Shown in pieces: positions 33,880 through 45,200 of a stretch of DNA of 64,000 nt. The stretch is from Monoplex corrugatus. Taxonomy: Eukaryota > Mollusca > Gastropoda > Littorinimorpha > Ranellidae. The translations under genes and the position numbers were made by a program. Where the stretch lies: assembly GCA_030674185.1 (NCBI GenBank), contig CM060315.1, positions 85,441,454-85,505,453 of the forward strand. Reading direction: 5' to 3'. Each line of letters opens with the position of its first letter. Within the stretch, counting starts at the first letter, position 1. The notes under the pieces were generated by a model that saw only the letters and a program-made list of their open reading frames with translations, had not been told where the DNA came from and made no database searches.

Positions 33880-36400
33880 TTTCATGTAGCAGTCCGTGGT
33901 TTTGGCACAAAACTTTAAAATACCGCCGAGTCTAGGACCGGACACTGTATATGAAACATGGAAAAATGAACTTGAAGTCTGGAAGCTAGTGACAGATGTG
34001 AAGTCTGAAAAACAAGCGTTAGCGGTTACGTTATCGCTAACGGGACAAGCTAGAGCGAGAGCTTTAGAGATCGAAGCTGCAGAACTGAACACCAGAGGTG
34101 GTATGAATGTTATAATTACTGCTGTAGATGCTCTTTTTCTTCAAGATGAAGTAGATCTTGCATATTCTTCGTATTCGGATTTTGAGGCATTTAAAAAAGG
34201 GCAAAGCATGTCAATGGCTGATTACATTGTAGAGTATGAAAGAAGATATACGATCTGCAAGAAATACAAGATGGAGTATCCAGATGCAGTATTGGCGTTC
34301 AAACTACTAGACAATGCAGGTTTGACAGAAAAAGAAAAACAGAAAATTTTCTTCTATGAAGTCGGCGTCGAAGAGAATTTTTGGAGGTCATTCAGGAGCC
34401 AAAGTTGAGGATGAAATCATTGTAAAACAAGAAGAAGCGTTTGTGATAAAGAACAGTACAAGATACAGAGGAAGTAGATTTCCAGATCCACCTAGTTCGC
34501 ATGATTTGCTGGTCAGTGTTTCACTGGGCCAAACACTGCCCACACAAAGAAGTGAGAATGACAAACAATGAATCAAATATTATGAAGAATGTGAAGAACA
34601 GTGCAACTTGACATTATTCACTAAAGAACACAAAAGAGAATGAGATACTGATGACAGAATCTTATGGCTGTGCAGTTATTGATACAGCATGTACTAAAAC
34701 TATCTGTGGCAAGAAATGGTTTGATCAGTATGTGAACAGACTACAAGAAGATCAAAAGAAAGTCATCAAGAAAAAGGCAAGTACAAAGATTTTCAGGTTT
34801 GGAGATGGTGCTCAAGTGTGCTCATACATGACTGCGACAATCCCAGCTCAGACTGGCAAGACAAAGTGTAATATTGAAACAGAAGTTGTGGATATAGAAC
34901 TTCCACTCTTGCTGAGCAAGGATTCTTTGAAGAAAGCAGGAACTGTTCTGGATATGTCCAATGACAAAGCCACAATGTTTCAACAACCTGTGGAGCCAAA
35001 CTATACTTCAACTGGACATTACTGCATTGACATTGTCGGAAACAAACAAGTGATGTAAAACAACTGTGGACCTAAACTACACTTCAACTGGAACATTATA
35101 CTTGACAAATGTCGGAAACAAACAACGATGTAAACAACCTGTGGAGCCAAACAACTTTCACTTGGACAATCTGAATTGACATTGTCGGAAACAAAACAAG
35201 TGATGCAAATCGATGGTGAAATCTGCTGACCTTGGAAATCTAGATGAAAAAGAACAAACAAAATCACTTCTGAAACTTCACAAACAATTTGGACATGCTT
35301 CAGCAGAGAATCTGAAGAAGTTAATGCAGAATGCTGGAATCAAAGACATAGATTTGTTCAAGAAAATTAGTTAGTAGAAGAGTGTGATGTATGAGCTCGA
35401 CACAGAAAAACACCGCCAAAACCATCAGCAGGAATGCCTTTGGCAGATGACTACAATCAAACAGTGGCTGTTGATCTACATGAGCTTGGCAAAAATATAT
35501 GGTACCTTCACATGATTGACCAGTTTACTAGATTCAGTGCTGCTGCAATAATCAGAAGCAAACAGTCATCAGTCATAGTCATAGTGCACAACTTCATGAA
35601 GTACTGGACTGCAGTGCATGGTCCACCAAAAGTACTGATAAGTGACAATGGCAGAGAATTCAGCAATGACGAATTCCATGACGTGCGAAAACTTCAACAT
35701 TGAAGGGAAAACTACAGCAGCCTACAGCCCGTGGAGCAGTGGCCTGATGGAACGTCACAACCACACCTTTTCCAACGTTCTGCTGAAAATTATGTCCGAC
35801 AAGAAAGATCTAGATTGGGAGACAGCACTTTGCTGGGCGCTGGCAGCCAAAAACAGCATGGTCAACACCCATGGCTTCAGTCCCTATCAGCTGGTATATG
35901 GGAGAAATCCAAACTTTCCGTCTGTAGTCAATGACAAATTGCCTGCTTTGGAAGGCACCACCAGAAGCAAGATGGTTGGAGAACACATCACTGGTCTGCA
36001 TGCAGCAAGAAAGGCATTCACAGAAGCTGAAAGTTCAGAGAGACTGAGAAGAGCTTTGAGAACACAGCACGATCCTCATTTGATGTATATCAGATGGGAG
36101 ACAAGGTCTACTACAAGTGCCCGAATGGTGAAGAATGGGAGGGACCAGGAAATGTGATAGGACAAGATGGAAGTGTGATCTTTGTGTGTCATGTTGGAAC
36201 TCTAGTCAGAGTACATCAAACTAAGTTAAGAAAAGTGAAAGAAGAACAAGAGAAAACAAACCCTGAAACTGAGTATAACTCAGTCTTTCACAAGCAACAG
36301 TTATGGGGAGAACAAGCTGAAAAACTCACTTTCCAACACATGCGGTGTCAGCCATTTGCAGTGACAATCTTCTGAATATTCATGAGCTAAAAGTCACATG
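33880..36400 (+). mobile_element. Copia-like LTR retrotransposon remnant: gag, protease, integrase; RT missing
   Basis: The gag frame (33896-34408) contains ETWKNELEVWKLVTDVKSEK and MSMADYIVEYERRYTICKKY. A zinc-knuckle trace (CWSVFHWAKHCPH) lies at about 34500-34550. Protease (34651-35058) has AVIDTACTKTICGKKWF with an active-site D-T-A. The pre-integrase region (about 35250-35380) has LLKLHKQFGHASAENL. Integrase (35434-36157) has FTRFSAAAII, the D..N...EF motif VLISDNGREFSNDEF, and a YSPWSSGLMERHN catalytic Glu region. The tail reads KVYYKCPNGEEWEGPGNVIG (36094 on). RT and RNase H are not found, and no LTRs were recognised. Frameshifts occur near 34390, 35060 and 35690. It lies in intron 4 of the host gene. 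Confidence 0.8.
34980..35210 (+). repeat. Three imperfect tandem copies of a ~75-bp unit in the copia-like element
   Basis: The unit starts near CCTGTGGAGCCAAAC and ends GTCGGAAACAAACAAGTGAT. Units lie at about 34980-35057, 35058-35131 and 35132-35210. They share order and wording with small indels. The duplication falls between protease and the pre-integrase region and breaks the frame. Confidence 0.75.
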
Positions 36401-37529
36401 GTTCGACCACGTGATAGGTGTCAGAGCTCCATTTAAAACAGTGACCTATGAACCGTGCGAGGCTGCTAGTGAAAGGCTTAAAAAGATTTCAGCACTGAAA
36501 ATACAGTATTCAATTTAAGGAATTATGACAACATTTATTTCTTTGGATTCTTCAGGCTGTCCCCTTTAATTTGATGCTAACATCACCGCTGTGCATATAC
36601 TATAGTTTGTCAAAGTTCTGACAGCATTTCCAACAACTGGTATGGATGGGTCCAGCGAAAACCGCGTGTGGAAACTGCATGTCAGTGCCAACATTGCATT
36701 CGGTATCTGTCTTTAGATTGCTCAGGGTCAAAGCACACTACTTTCAGTTTCACACCTAAAATAAAGACACATGTTTTTTGCCTGAAGCTCATTTAATGTA
36801 TCGACTTTAATTTTTATCTTCCAGTGGTGAATGGTAGATGAGCTGAAGCAATTTAAAATAGGCAGTTTTTGCCAGTTCTGCTGCATGTTAGCCAATTGTG
36901 TAGTTTGTAGTGACGGGGCTTGCCTCAGGGCTGTTACTGCACTCACCTGAGGTTGCCTTCAGAAAATTTGGGGAAAATGGGTACTTGTCATTTTTGTTAA
37001 ATAGCATCTCTCATTATTGATAGAATTACACAAAATTTTACACGTGGTAAAATGATAGGGGAATTTGAATCTGTCAGAATAAAATCTATAAATGGAAGTG
37101 AAATAAGAGTCATAATTATGGCTTTTTTTGTAATTTTTTTTTTCATAATCAATGCAATTATTCAGTGAATTCCTATCACTGTGGTATGTATGTTTCATCC
37201 TCTTTTGAATCACTTTTTGCATCCGGAACTTAAGTTTCACCATCCCCAAGATTGTTGTCATCAAGGTCAAGCAATTACATGATTTCCTCATGTGTGAGAC
37301 CACGATTTCTTGCCGTTTTTTTTTTTTTAAACCAGCTAAAAAGTTGTTCTGAAAGCATGCAAAACATCAACCAAACATTAACGGAAGCAAACATGGGAGA
37401 TAACTCCCAGCTGAATGTAGGGAGAATTAGAGCAGTTTTGTACCTTGTACTGGCAGAACTACAATCGATGCTTCACGTCCACAGAGGTTGCTAGTGTGAA
37501 ACAGCTGTCGATGCTTCCAGTCACGAATG
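36401..37529. other. Intron 4, unassigned; possible piggyBac-type end at right
   Basis: No coding evidence. The right edge reads GTCACGAATGTG|TTAA, where TTAA (37531-37534 region) joins DIRS sequence. Its reverse complement, CACATTCGTGAC, is similar to the left end of the MITE at 44111. A matching left end was not found. Confidence 0.35.
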
Positions 37530-37614
37530 TGTTAAGGCGTTGGACAAAGATTTATTTATTCAAAGCTGGCATAACCATGACTGTTTTCACAACACATTCT
37601 GTTATCAATTTCCA
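37530..37614 (+). mobile_element. DIRS tyrosine-recombinase fragment (second copy), left part
   Basis: TGGACAAAGATTTATTTATTCAAAGCTGG... matches the DIRS copy at 55690-55760 (WMKICLSKAGIDMTIFTPH) at the DNA level. It is cut at TTAA by the element at 37619 and resumes at 39023. Confidence 0.65.
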
Positions 37615-37618
37615 TTAA

Positions 37619-39022
37619 CCAGTTCAGTGCCTATAAGCCGTCAGCTGACATCGTACAAAAGGTGTTGCTATATTGCCTATAAGCCGTCCGCTGACGTCGT
37701 AGGAGTTTTCCGATTTTTCGTTCACAACTGTGTGAGCCAGTCAGCACACAGGAACACTGCACAGTGAGCTATAAGTGTCTACAATATAAAAATAGGATGT
37801 AAATTAGGATACGTCATAGGGAAGACACCTTTATTGTCGCTAATGATTTGTAACTGGATCACGTGAAGTGGAGTACAATGGCGACGCAACCTTCGACAAG
37901 CCGGAACGGTGGCTCACGTCAGCGGACTTTCATGACTGTACAGGCTGTTCAAATGATTTTACAGCATGATGACGATTGAGAGAATTTGTTATCTGATGAT
38001 TCGCTTCAACATGAGGGTGGAGAAAGTAACAATGACCACGCTGACATTCAAGGCTTGCTGGCTGAATCGATGCATGCAGACGATAACAAGTACGAGTCAG
38101 ACCGCGACTGCCGTGGTCAGTGCGAGTGGTGAGTGGGCAGGCCGTGACACTTCGGACTTTGGACTCAACAGCAGTGAACGTGATGGTGAGAGGGATCACA
38201 CACGTGTTCATGGTGTGGGAAGGGGGGAAGATGAGAAGAGGGAGAGGAGAGGTGCAGAGGAGCTGTGCCCCAGTTAGAAGGCATGGCAGGGGGCGTGGCG
38301 ATCAGCGAAGTGTTTCGCTCACTGAAAATCTGTTGGCCTCCAAATGGACAACAGTCAGACATTCCTCAATTTTTATGAAATCCAGGATTGAAAGTGGGAA
38401 CTGGGGACATGTGCTATGCTTTTTCAAGCTGTTTCTCACTGATGAGCATGAGCTGATTGACTTATTTGAATAAGGATTCTGATTCTGGGCTTATTTTCTC
38501 TTGTTTTGATTGCAGAACCTGAAGAACAGAGAGAACCAATTCATGAGTGTCATGTAGTTTGACTGTTCAGTGTCTGAGTACACTGACTGTCATGTAGTTT
38601 GACTGTTCAGTGTCTAGTACAATCACTTTTATGTTTACCGAAACCAGGTCTATCATTGTTGGGACGGTTGGTTACTTATTTGTCTGCATGAGTTTAGAAT
38701 CATTTCATGAACATTTTATGATGTCATATGTTTTGTTTTCATTTATGTATGTAAACTGACAACAAACAAGTCATTTTCAGCTGTTTTTTTGTTTGTGAGT
38801 GTGTTGGGTATCAATCTGTAGAGATGGAAACTTACTTTTTAGACAACACAAAAAAATTATTTCCACTTTGGAATGCCTGGACAGGTCTTTGCAATCAAGC
38901 TAAGAGAAAAATAAGCCCAGATTCAGAATTCTCGTTCATTTTCCTTCAAAAAACACTTATGTTTCTTTGTTGTATCTCTTACAGTTTTTGCACTAGAATT
39001 TTTTGTTAATTATTACCCTCGA
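37619..39022 (+). mobile_element. Probable piggyBac-type element, decayed, with N-terminal transposase remnant
   Basis: TTAA at 37615-37618 is followed by CCAGTTCAGTGCCTATAAGC and a twice-repeated GCCTATAAGCCGTC...CTGAC motif (about 37630 and 37672). At about 37877 MATQPSTSRNGG is followed in broken frames by LLSDDSLQHEGGESNNDHAD, an acidic N-terminus like those of piggyBac transposases. Right of it a short tandem duplication (TCATGTAGTTTGACTGTTCA at 38549 and 38591) occurs. The right border, near ATAA at 39023, is inferred from where DIRS sequence resumes. Terminal repeats do not match well, so the limits are uncertain. Confidence 0.45.
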
Positions 39023-39300
39023 ATAAAGACTGTCCTGAAAATGGCTGGTTGGAAACATAAAAGACTTTTCACTGCGTGCCTATACTCAAACGGGGTTACT
39101 TTGCAAAGCTGCCTTCAAGGAAGTAGCAGCAAATAGGCACAGGTCTCTCATATCTCGCATGATCCAGAATCCTGATAGAATTCTGGGAAGCAAAAACTCC
39201 ACAATCAAACGAACTCACCTTGTGATGTTTGACTGAGGTTTTGCAGACCAGAATGAAGTCAGGATGGGATCAGGCACTTGCCCTTGATCTGTATGGAATA
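39023..39300 (+). mobile_element. DIRS tyrosine-recombinase fragment (second copy), right part
   Basis: Encodes KTVLKMAGWKHKRLF, an altered stretch, then KQKLHNQTNSPCDV. DNA matches DIRS sequence at 55795-55830 and at 60398-60590 (FGKAVLKE..RHRSL..IQNP). This shows that those two separated segments are normally contiguous. Confidence 0.65.
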
Positions 39301-39487
39301 CCTCCTGAACAGTTTAAAGTCAAATAGAATTTCTGAGCTCCTTCTCTTATGAGTCTCTACTCACTCCCTTGCCTGAGTCTGCTTACATCATTTGCATGTT
39401 CAATCTGACGAAACCTTGCATTCTCTCACCTGATCTCATCCTGACTTCATACTGGTCTGCGAAACTGCAGTCAAACGTCACAAGGTA
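39217..39487. repeat. Inverted repeat in DIRS terminus
   Basis: The arm at 39217-39274 (ACCTTGTGATGTTTGACTGA...) and the arm at 39431-39487 (reverse complement ACCTTGTGACGTTTGACTGC...) are about 88% alike over ~57 bp. The spacer is ~156 bp. Inverted terminal or internal complementary sequences are a defining structural trait of DIRS elements. Confidence 0.6.
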
Positions 39488-39499
39488 AATTTTGGAGTT

Positions 39500-40450
39500 A
39501 GATTGAACGGCCAGAATTGTGCATAGCATTAAAAAAGGAGTCCATCAGGGCTGCATCCTCTCACCTCATCTCTTCAACATCTGCATGGAACAGGTTGTGA
39601 GAGAAGCAGATATTGAAAACATGGCAATAGAAATTGGTGGTCAAAACCTCACATATCTATGATATGCTGATGATACTACACTGATATCGGACAATATCGC
39701 TAGCATGAAAAGAATTCTGTACAGAATAGATGCAGCAGGCAAGAAAGCAAAGGTAAATCTAAATGCCAAGAAGACAAAAGTAGTGCACCTGTAAGGAGAA
39801 GGTTGCCAAGCATATTGAGATATTGAAATCATCAAGACTACATTTGAAAATTTGAGTTTGGATATTTAGGCACAATTAAAACTCATGATGGCACCTGTAC
39901 TGAAGACATCAAAATAAGAGTAGGAATGGCAAAATAGAAAATGACATTTGGAAAGACAAAAGCATACCAACAGCCCTTAAAATCAAAATTCTAAAATGTC
40001 TTGATCTGGCTGGTAGTGTTGTATGGCTGTGAAGCCTGGACATGCAGAAAAGCATATAGAAATAAGAGTATGGACCGATAAAAGAATAAATGAAAGCATT
40101 TTGAATAAAAAGAATGAATGAAAGCATTTTGAACAAACTCGCAGTCCAGTGTCAACTGTAGGCAGACGTCAATGAAAGAAAACTGAAATGCATCAGTTAT
40201 GCAACTGGCAACACCAACACAACCCAGTGACAACAGTTTTGCAAGGAAAGGTTGGGGTCAAAAGAAATCCGGGCAGACCACCCACCTCCTGTATGAACAA
40301 CATCATCAACAATCTGTGGTTTGAAGGTCTGTAAAGTTGCACAGAGAAGTCAAGACCACATCAAATGGAGGAGAGTTGTTGTAATGTCTGCTGCATCAGC
40401 TACCATCAAATTCAGTGACACTGGTGGATGACAGGTGAAATACTGACAGG
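39500..40450 (+). mobile_element. RTE-like LINE, RT to 3' end, heavily decayed
   Basis: Broken frames read KKGVHQGCILSPHLFNICME (39530-39590), a YADDTTLISDNIASMKRIL active site (39660-39730) and AKVNLNAKKTKVVHL. Later pieces include a GxPGRPPTSCMNN equivalent near 40270 and a final VKWRRVV-like segment near 40365. It lies in intron 4. A large number of stops shows an old insertion. Confidence 0.65.
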
Positions 40451-40990
40451 TAGTTAAGAAGGGTCACCAAGGCTGCTCCCCAACCTCCATAATATGGGGT
40501 TATTTTTCTTCTTTTTTTTTTCATTGTCTTTCTTAAAGGTTGCTGTTTCATTTTGTGTTTCAGACCAGTTTGTTCTGTCGAGTAAATGATCTATTATGTG
40601 TGCTTGTATGTGTCTTTCTCTTTGTTCTTACCACTGCAAGGAAGACAAGCACACACTTTCCCTTTCTTGGGGCATAGAAACCTACCTACCTACCTACATT
40701 TATACTCTGCACTTCACACTGTCCCAGCTAAGATATATGATTTATGGCTTTGGGTGATTCTAATACATGGCAAAGAAAACAGCTTTGATAATATGAAATT
40801 AAAGTCCAGATAGATCGTTTATCAGTATATGAACTTTTAACATAAAACTGACAGAATTGTTTTCATGAGTTTTAGTCAAACAGCATGAAAAGTGCAAGTG
40901 TCTGTATGCTGATGTTAGTGAATTTATGATAGTAATAATATCAGTATCTGAAAATATGATGGGAAGAAAATACTGCTATACATTTGTCAG
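40451..40990 (+). other. Intron 4, distal part
   Basis: Nothing recognised apart from (CTAC)n at about 40680-40697. It ends in the TTTGTCAG acceptor. Confidence 0.45.
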
Positions 40991-41119
40991 GCCAAGCAGG
41001 CAGAAGACGTGAAAGTGGAGGCAGCAGGGGGAGACAACATTAACGACAGTGCTGCTGCTGCTGCCGCTGCTGCTCCTATCACAAAAATGGAAGTCAAGCC
41101 AGCTCCTGAAGAACATGAG
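40991..41119 (+). CDS. LYRIC/metadherin-like gene, exon 5
   Basis: 129 nt, phase 0 to phase 0, between TTGTCAG and GTATAA. It encodes AKQAEDVKVEAAGGDNINDS, an eight-Ala run (GCT/GCC codons, 41051-41074 area), and PITKMEVKPAPEEHE. The poly-Ala run is built of trinucleotide repeats and is likely length-polymorphic. No domain is seen. Support comes from splice sites, phase and matching composition. Confidence 0.6.
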
Positions 41120-41977
41120 GTATAAAATCTAAGAAGGAAAAGGTTTAGGGTGAATTAGATTCTTTGCATTAAAAATTGAAAGCTGAGTTCTTTTTCTCTT
41201 TTTTTTTTTCCTTTATTGGGTTGAAATTTTTGGTCATGATGTCTAAACTGGAGACATGTTCAAGAGAAATGACATTGTATTGGAAGCGCTTTTAGAGGTT
41301 TTACAAATGTTCTTCAGATAACATATGGACTTGCTGGGGTTTTTTTTTTATTTGTTGGTTGGTTGTTTTTTCCATCTTGTCTTACTTGTCTTGCTATTCT
41401 ATCAGAAAGAAGAATGAGGCAATCAAATTTTTAACAGCTGGGTGTGAGATAAAGGAGATGAAGAAGGGAAAGATAATATCACAGAAAAAATACTCAAGTG
41501 ATAACTTCTTTTTCTGTCAAAAAAAGTTCTGTATTTTCACTGCTTTAGTGTGCTGTCTGCTTTTTGTTATTCACTTCATTCAGAGATTTTATCAAATATG
41601 ACTTTTTTTGTCAAGAACAGTTCTCTGTTTTCAGAATTAGAAAATTTAACTACAAATGAAGCTTGTTGAAAGTGTTCTTTTGTTTGGTGATTGGTTTAGT
41701 TTGGGGTTTGGCTTTGTTGTGTTTCGTCTTTAATGGAGAATGTGACTGGAATAGTTTTCGTAGTTTGTACTTTTGTGGTGTACTCCCCAGAATTGTTTCG
41801 TTGCAGGTGTCGTTGCGGTAATTGGTACTTATTTTAGCAAATAGAGGAAAGGGAAACATATTGTCTTGATTGTTCTTTGAACCCGCCAGGGGAAAATAAT
41901 ACTGTCTTTGTTCAAGACTGGTGTACTTTATTTTCCTTAAAAAGCACAAATAAGGTTTTTTCATTTTTCTTCTCCAG
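41120..41977 (+). other. Intron 5 of the LYRIC-like gene
   Basis: No features apart from T-runs. It is bounded by GTATAA and TTCTCCAG. Confidence 0.6.
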
Positions 41978-42241
41978 GTCTTTGAAGTGGCACAGCCTAA
42001 GAAAAGCAGGAAGAAAAAAGAAAAGAAGCAAGCTGACAGTCAAGAGGAGACAGTGGCCATACCCAAAGTGGCAGAGTCTGCCCCCAGTCCTACCCCTGTC
42101 CCTGCATCTGCCCCCATGCCTGCATCACCTGTGGCTGCAGAAAGCAGTGTTGTTGCTGAAGCCAAGCCAGCTAGGAGTCCTAAGAAGAAGAAAAACAAGG
42201 AAACCAGCCCTGCAGGTAGTGCCTCTTCCACTGCCACTCAG
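41978..42241 (+). CDS. LYRIC/metadherin-like gene, exon 6
   Basis: 264 nt, 88 codons, between TTCTCCAG and GTACTC, phase 0. It encodes VFEVAQPKKSRKKKEKKQAD, a Pro/Ala/Ser-rich stretch (APSPTPVPASAPMPASPVAA) and SPKKKKNKETSPAGSASSTA ending TQ. Repeating Lys clusters separated by Pro/Ser/Ala sequence fit both LYRIC and p180/kinectin-like tails. If the donor is not used, the frame would read on to about 42604 through unlike, Ser/Cys-rich sequence, which argues for splicing. Later exons were not identified, so the gene is partial here. Confidence 0.65.
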
Positions 42242-42629
42242 GTACTCAGGCTTTTTGTGTTGTTGAATATTACTTTGAATGTTACTTGTGCTGGTAGTAG
42301 TAGCAGCAGCATCCATAGTTCTAGCAGTTGTAATATTATATGTAGTGAGTGGTACTTCTACTGCTGTCCAGGAACTGATAGATTTTTGTTGAAATTTACT
42401 GGTAATAATAGTACCTGCAACAGTAATACTAGTTGTACATGTACTAGTAGTTTTGCTTCCCAGAATTCTGTCAAGATTCTGGATCATGCAGGAGAACGCA
42501 AGAGTTCGTCATTTATGCAAGAGTCCACATCAGAGTCGGATGTGTGGTGCTTGTGTGTCCTCCTTTCTGTCTTTATTCTGGCTTCACTACGTGTTTTGGA
42601 ATGAATCTATTGTTGTTGGTAATAACTGT
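42242..42629. other. Downstream of exon 6, unassigned
   Basis: AGTAGTAGC-like imperfect triplet repeats lie around 42290-42330 and 42415-42450. No exon is supported. Confidence 0.4.
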
Positions 42630-43640
42630 ATCGATGGAAAGATCTACGAATAATCAGAAATATGTGTTGGGAACAAACAGCTGCAATGAGGATAAAAAAA
42701 ACGATATAAACTCTTTCCAAAACATCAAAAGAGGAGTCAGACAGGGTTGTGTTTTGTCACCAGATCTGTTTTCACTTTATAGCGAAAACTCATGAGAAAC
42801 CTAGAGGAAGACCCTGGATTAAAGGTTGGAGGAAAAATGATAAACAACATTCGATACGCAGATGACACCGTGCTAATTACAGAAAGTGAAAGGGACCTAC
42901 AAAACCGTGTGAATATACTTGAAATAGAAAGCAAAGGTAAGGGGTTGGAAGTAAACAGTAAGAAGACTGAAGTCATGGTGATCAGTAAAAAACATGAAAT
43001 CCCCTCATGCAAAATAACAGCAAATGGCACAACCTTGAGACAGGTTGATAAGTTTAAATACCTGGGAAGGATCATTTCACCAGACAGCAGATGCACATCA
43101 GAAATAGTGAGCAGAATCGGCCAAGCCAAAACAACATTCAAGAAGATGGAAAGCATTCTTACCAACAAATGCCTATCAATTAACATCAGGAAGAAAGTTC
43201 TTGAATGTTATATAGAACCAGTACTGTTGTACGGTTGCGAGGCGTGGACAGTCAACAAGCAAAGCCAGAACAAGATTGAGGCAGCCGAGATGTGGTTTCT
43301 AAGAAGGATGTTGAGAGTTCCATGGACATCAAAGAAAACAAACGAGACAGTCTTGATGGAGGCAGACTCAAGTAGATCATTCATAAGGAAGATTAGGAAA
43401 AGGCAGGCAACATTCATAGGCCATTTTATGAGGAAAGGAGAATTGGAACACCTGGTCACAACGGGAAAGGTAGAGGGAAGGAGAGCACCAGGTAGACCCC
43501 AGGGAGAAGATACTAGATGGACTTGCAGAGTGGCTGAAGACAGGGAGGGTGGAAGAGATGCTTGAGGCAACAAGAGATAGAGACAGATGGAAGTACATAA
43601 TTGCCAACGCCATGCGGCAAGGCACCTGATGATGATGATG
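42630..43640 (+). mobile_element. LINE A, 5'-truncated copy with 3' tail
   Basis: It begins abruptly near CGATGGAAAGATCTACGAAT. It encodes FQNIKRGVRQGCVLSPDLFS, then (42792-43565) NIRYADDTVLITESERDLQN, KYLGRIISPDSRCTSEIVSR, LLYGCEAWTVNKQSQNKIEA and RRAPGRPQ. A one-base insertion there shifts the end. The C-terminus ANAMRQGT and the (TGATGA)n tail follow at 43605-43640. A three-base deletion near 42788 precedes MRNLEEDPG. This is the best reference for reconstructing the undisturbed order of LINE A. It lies in the possible 3' part of the host gene. Confidence 0.88.
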
Positions 43641-44023
43641 AAAATCTGTCAGTCTGTGACTTAGGATTGTACATTTCACCAGTGGAATTCCTAGGTAAGC
43701 TAGATGATTTGATTTTTATCTTTAACTGTCATCTGGCAAGTGGATTAGTTCCATGCAAGCAAGTGTGGTATTGACTCTGCATGGCAACCTCTTTGTGTCT
43801 AACTCCCGGTCACTAGTACAAAGAAACAGACTTTGAGTTAATCAGCCACTGCGTGGCCAATACTGGCTACATGTAGTCTTATTTGTCTTCTTGAGAAGTC
43901 CCATTGGCTACTTGCATAGTCCCACTTGGCTGTCTACAGTTCCAAATACTGCTTTGCAGTGCACAGTAGTTCTATCATCGTTTAGTTGCATGGTAATATT
44001 TCGCCTTTCTCTGTCACGGTCAA
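43641..44023 (+). other. Probable 5' leader of the DIRS element
   Basis: No coding motif. It runs up to the gag ATG at 44024. The DIRS left terminus was not located. Confidence 0.35.
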
Positions 44024-45200
44024 GATGGCAGATACCGAACTGGTTGAGATACAGAAAGAGGACAAGTTATAGATAAAATCAAATCCCACTTTGAAGTTAG
44101 GACAACTTAACACATTCCGTACCGCGTCACAAGATCCTCGTGACTCAGCTTTCTCTCTCCGTGGACCGCGTCATGAGATTTCGTGCCCTGAACCGTAGTT
44201 TCAGTTTCGAGTATATAAATAGAAAATGACCACATTGCTGAGGTGAATCCTTTTCCGGCAAAGGGAGTATACTCTTATCATTTCCTTTCTGTGTTTACTC
44301 GACATTTGAAGCGGCAAAAATGGCAAAAAACAGGCGTAATTTGAGTGTTTCTGAAGTCTCTCTCCCAACATTACTTGGTCAATAGTTAGCACAGTGACCT
44401 ATTTTCTTGGTAGGAAAAGGGTTAAAGGAGAAAAGAAAGACGATGAAGACTCACAGACTATCCTAAACAAAAGTCTAGATGCTATATCCTTTCTAACATC
44501 TAAAATGGATGAACTTCAGTCAACTACAAATGAACTTATCTCTCATGTTAGCAACAAGGAAGACCGAAACAAAGAAAATGCTAAGACCAAGATTGGCAAG
44601 AAAGATGAACACGGAAACAATCAGAGTCTGAGCAATCCCAGAAAGAGGAAAGCTTCTGACAGCTTTGACTTCAACAACATCATGGACACGATGACACTGC
44701 CGCTGATGATACACCAGACAGTGACAATGATTCGTATTTTGGCTTTGACTGGTATATTTGCATTGAACTGAAGGGCCCAATGTGGGTGATGCATTGCATC
44801 AACTTCTGATACAGGACTCAGAAATGAGACAGAAAAAAGATCAGGGAGCTGCTGCAGTCTTGTACTAGATGAAAGAATATTCCGGCCAGGAGAACACCCA
44901 AACTAAGCCCAGAATTAGATTCTCTGGACACCTTTTCACAGAAATGTGACAACCGTCTGGACAGTGTACAGGATCTAGTAACGGGAAGCCTAGCGCTTGT
45001 TACAGACCTCATGGACAATCTGAAACAGAAGCAGACCAAAGAACTAGCTCAGCCCAGAGAGATTTTTCAGCATTTGGCAAATGTGTTCTGTCTGTTCATA
45101 TCTTGCCATAAGGACATGTCCCAAGCCTGCCAAGATGCACTACGTCCGGCTCTACCACCAGACATGCAGCCTCTCACCTACTCAGAACAAAATTTCAATT
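44024..45200 (+). pseudogene. DIRS element gag-like ORF, interrupted
   Basis: Starts MADTELVEIQKEDKL and is cut at TTAA (44107) by the MITE. It resumes at 44422 with KGEKKDDEDSQTILNKSLDA, ISFLTSKMDELQSTTNELI and KRKASDSFDFN. A frameshift follows near 44740, and CDNRLDSVQDLVTGSLALV-type coiled-coil sequence runs to about 45200 (SQACQDALRPALPPDMQPLT). This is the structural first ORF of DIRS-type elements by position, upstream of RT. Gag proteins of this group have little conserved sequence, so the assignment is positional. Confidence 0.6.
44111..44421. mobile_element. 311-bp MITE with TTAA duplications in the DIRS gag
   Basis: TTAA flanks both sides (44107-44110 and 44422-44425). The ends CACATTCCGTACC and, reversed, CCCTTTTCCTACC agree at 9 of 13 positions. 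GTCAC/GTGAC forms a subterminal inverted repeat at about 44126-44145. Non-coding. Removing it rejoins the DIRS gag reading frame region. Confidence 0.65.

Noticed and set aside
34980..35210. CRISPR-like spaced repeats
   Set aside because: Units are contiguous and diverged, lie inside a retrotransposon in a eukaryotic genome, and have no unique spacers.
38505..38575. Additional host exon after TTGATTGCAG
   Set aside because: The following frame hits a stop after about 13 codons in phase 0 and lies inside a probable piggyBac element. Exon 4 to exon 5 joins cleanly without it.
42242..42604. Read-through of host exon 6 to the stop at 42604
   Set aside because: Composition changes sharply to Ser/Cys/Asn-rich, and a GT donor stands exactly at the change, so splicing is more likely. 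Read-through cannot be excluded entirely.
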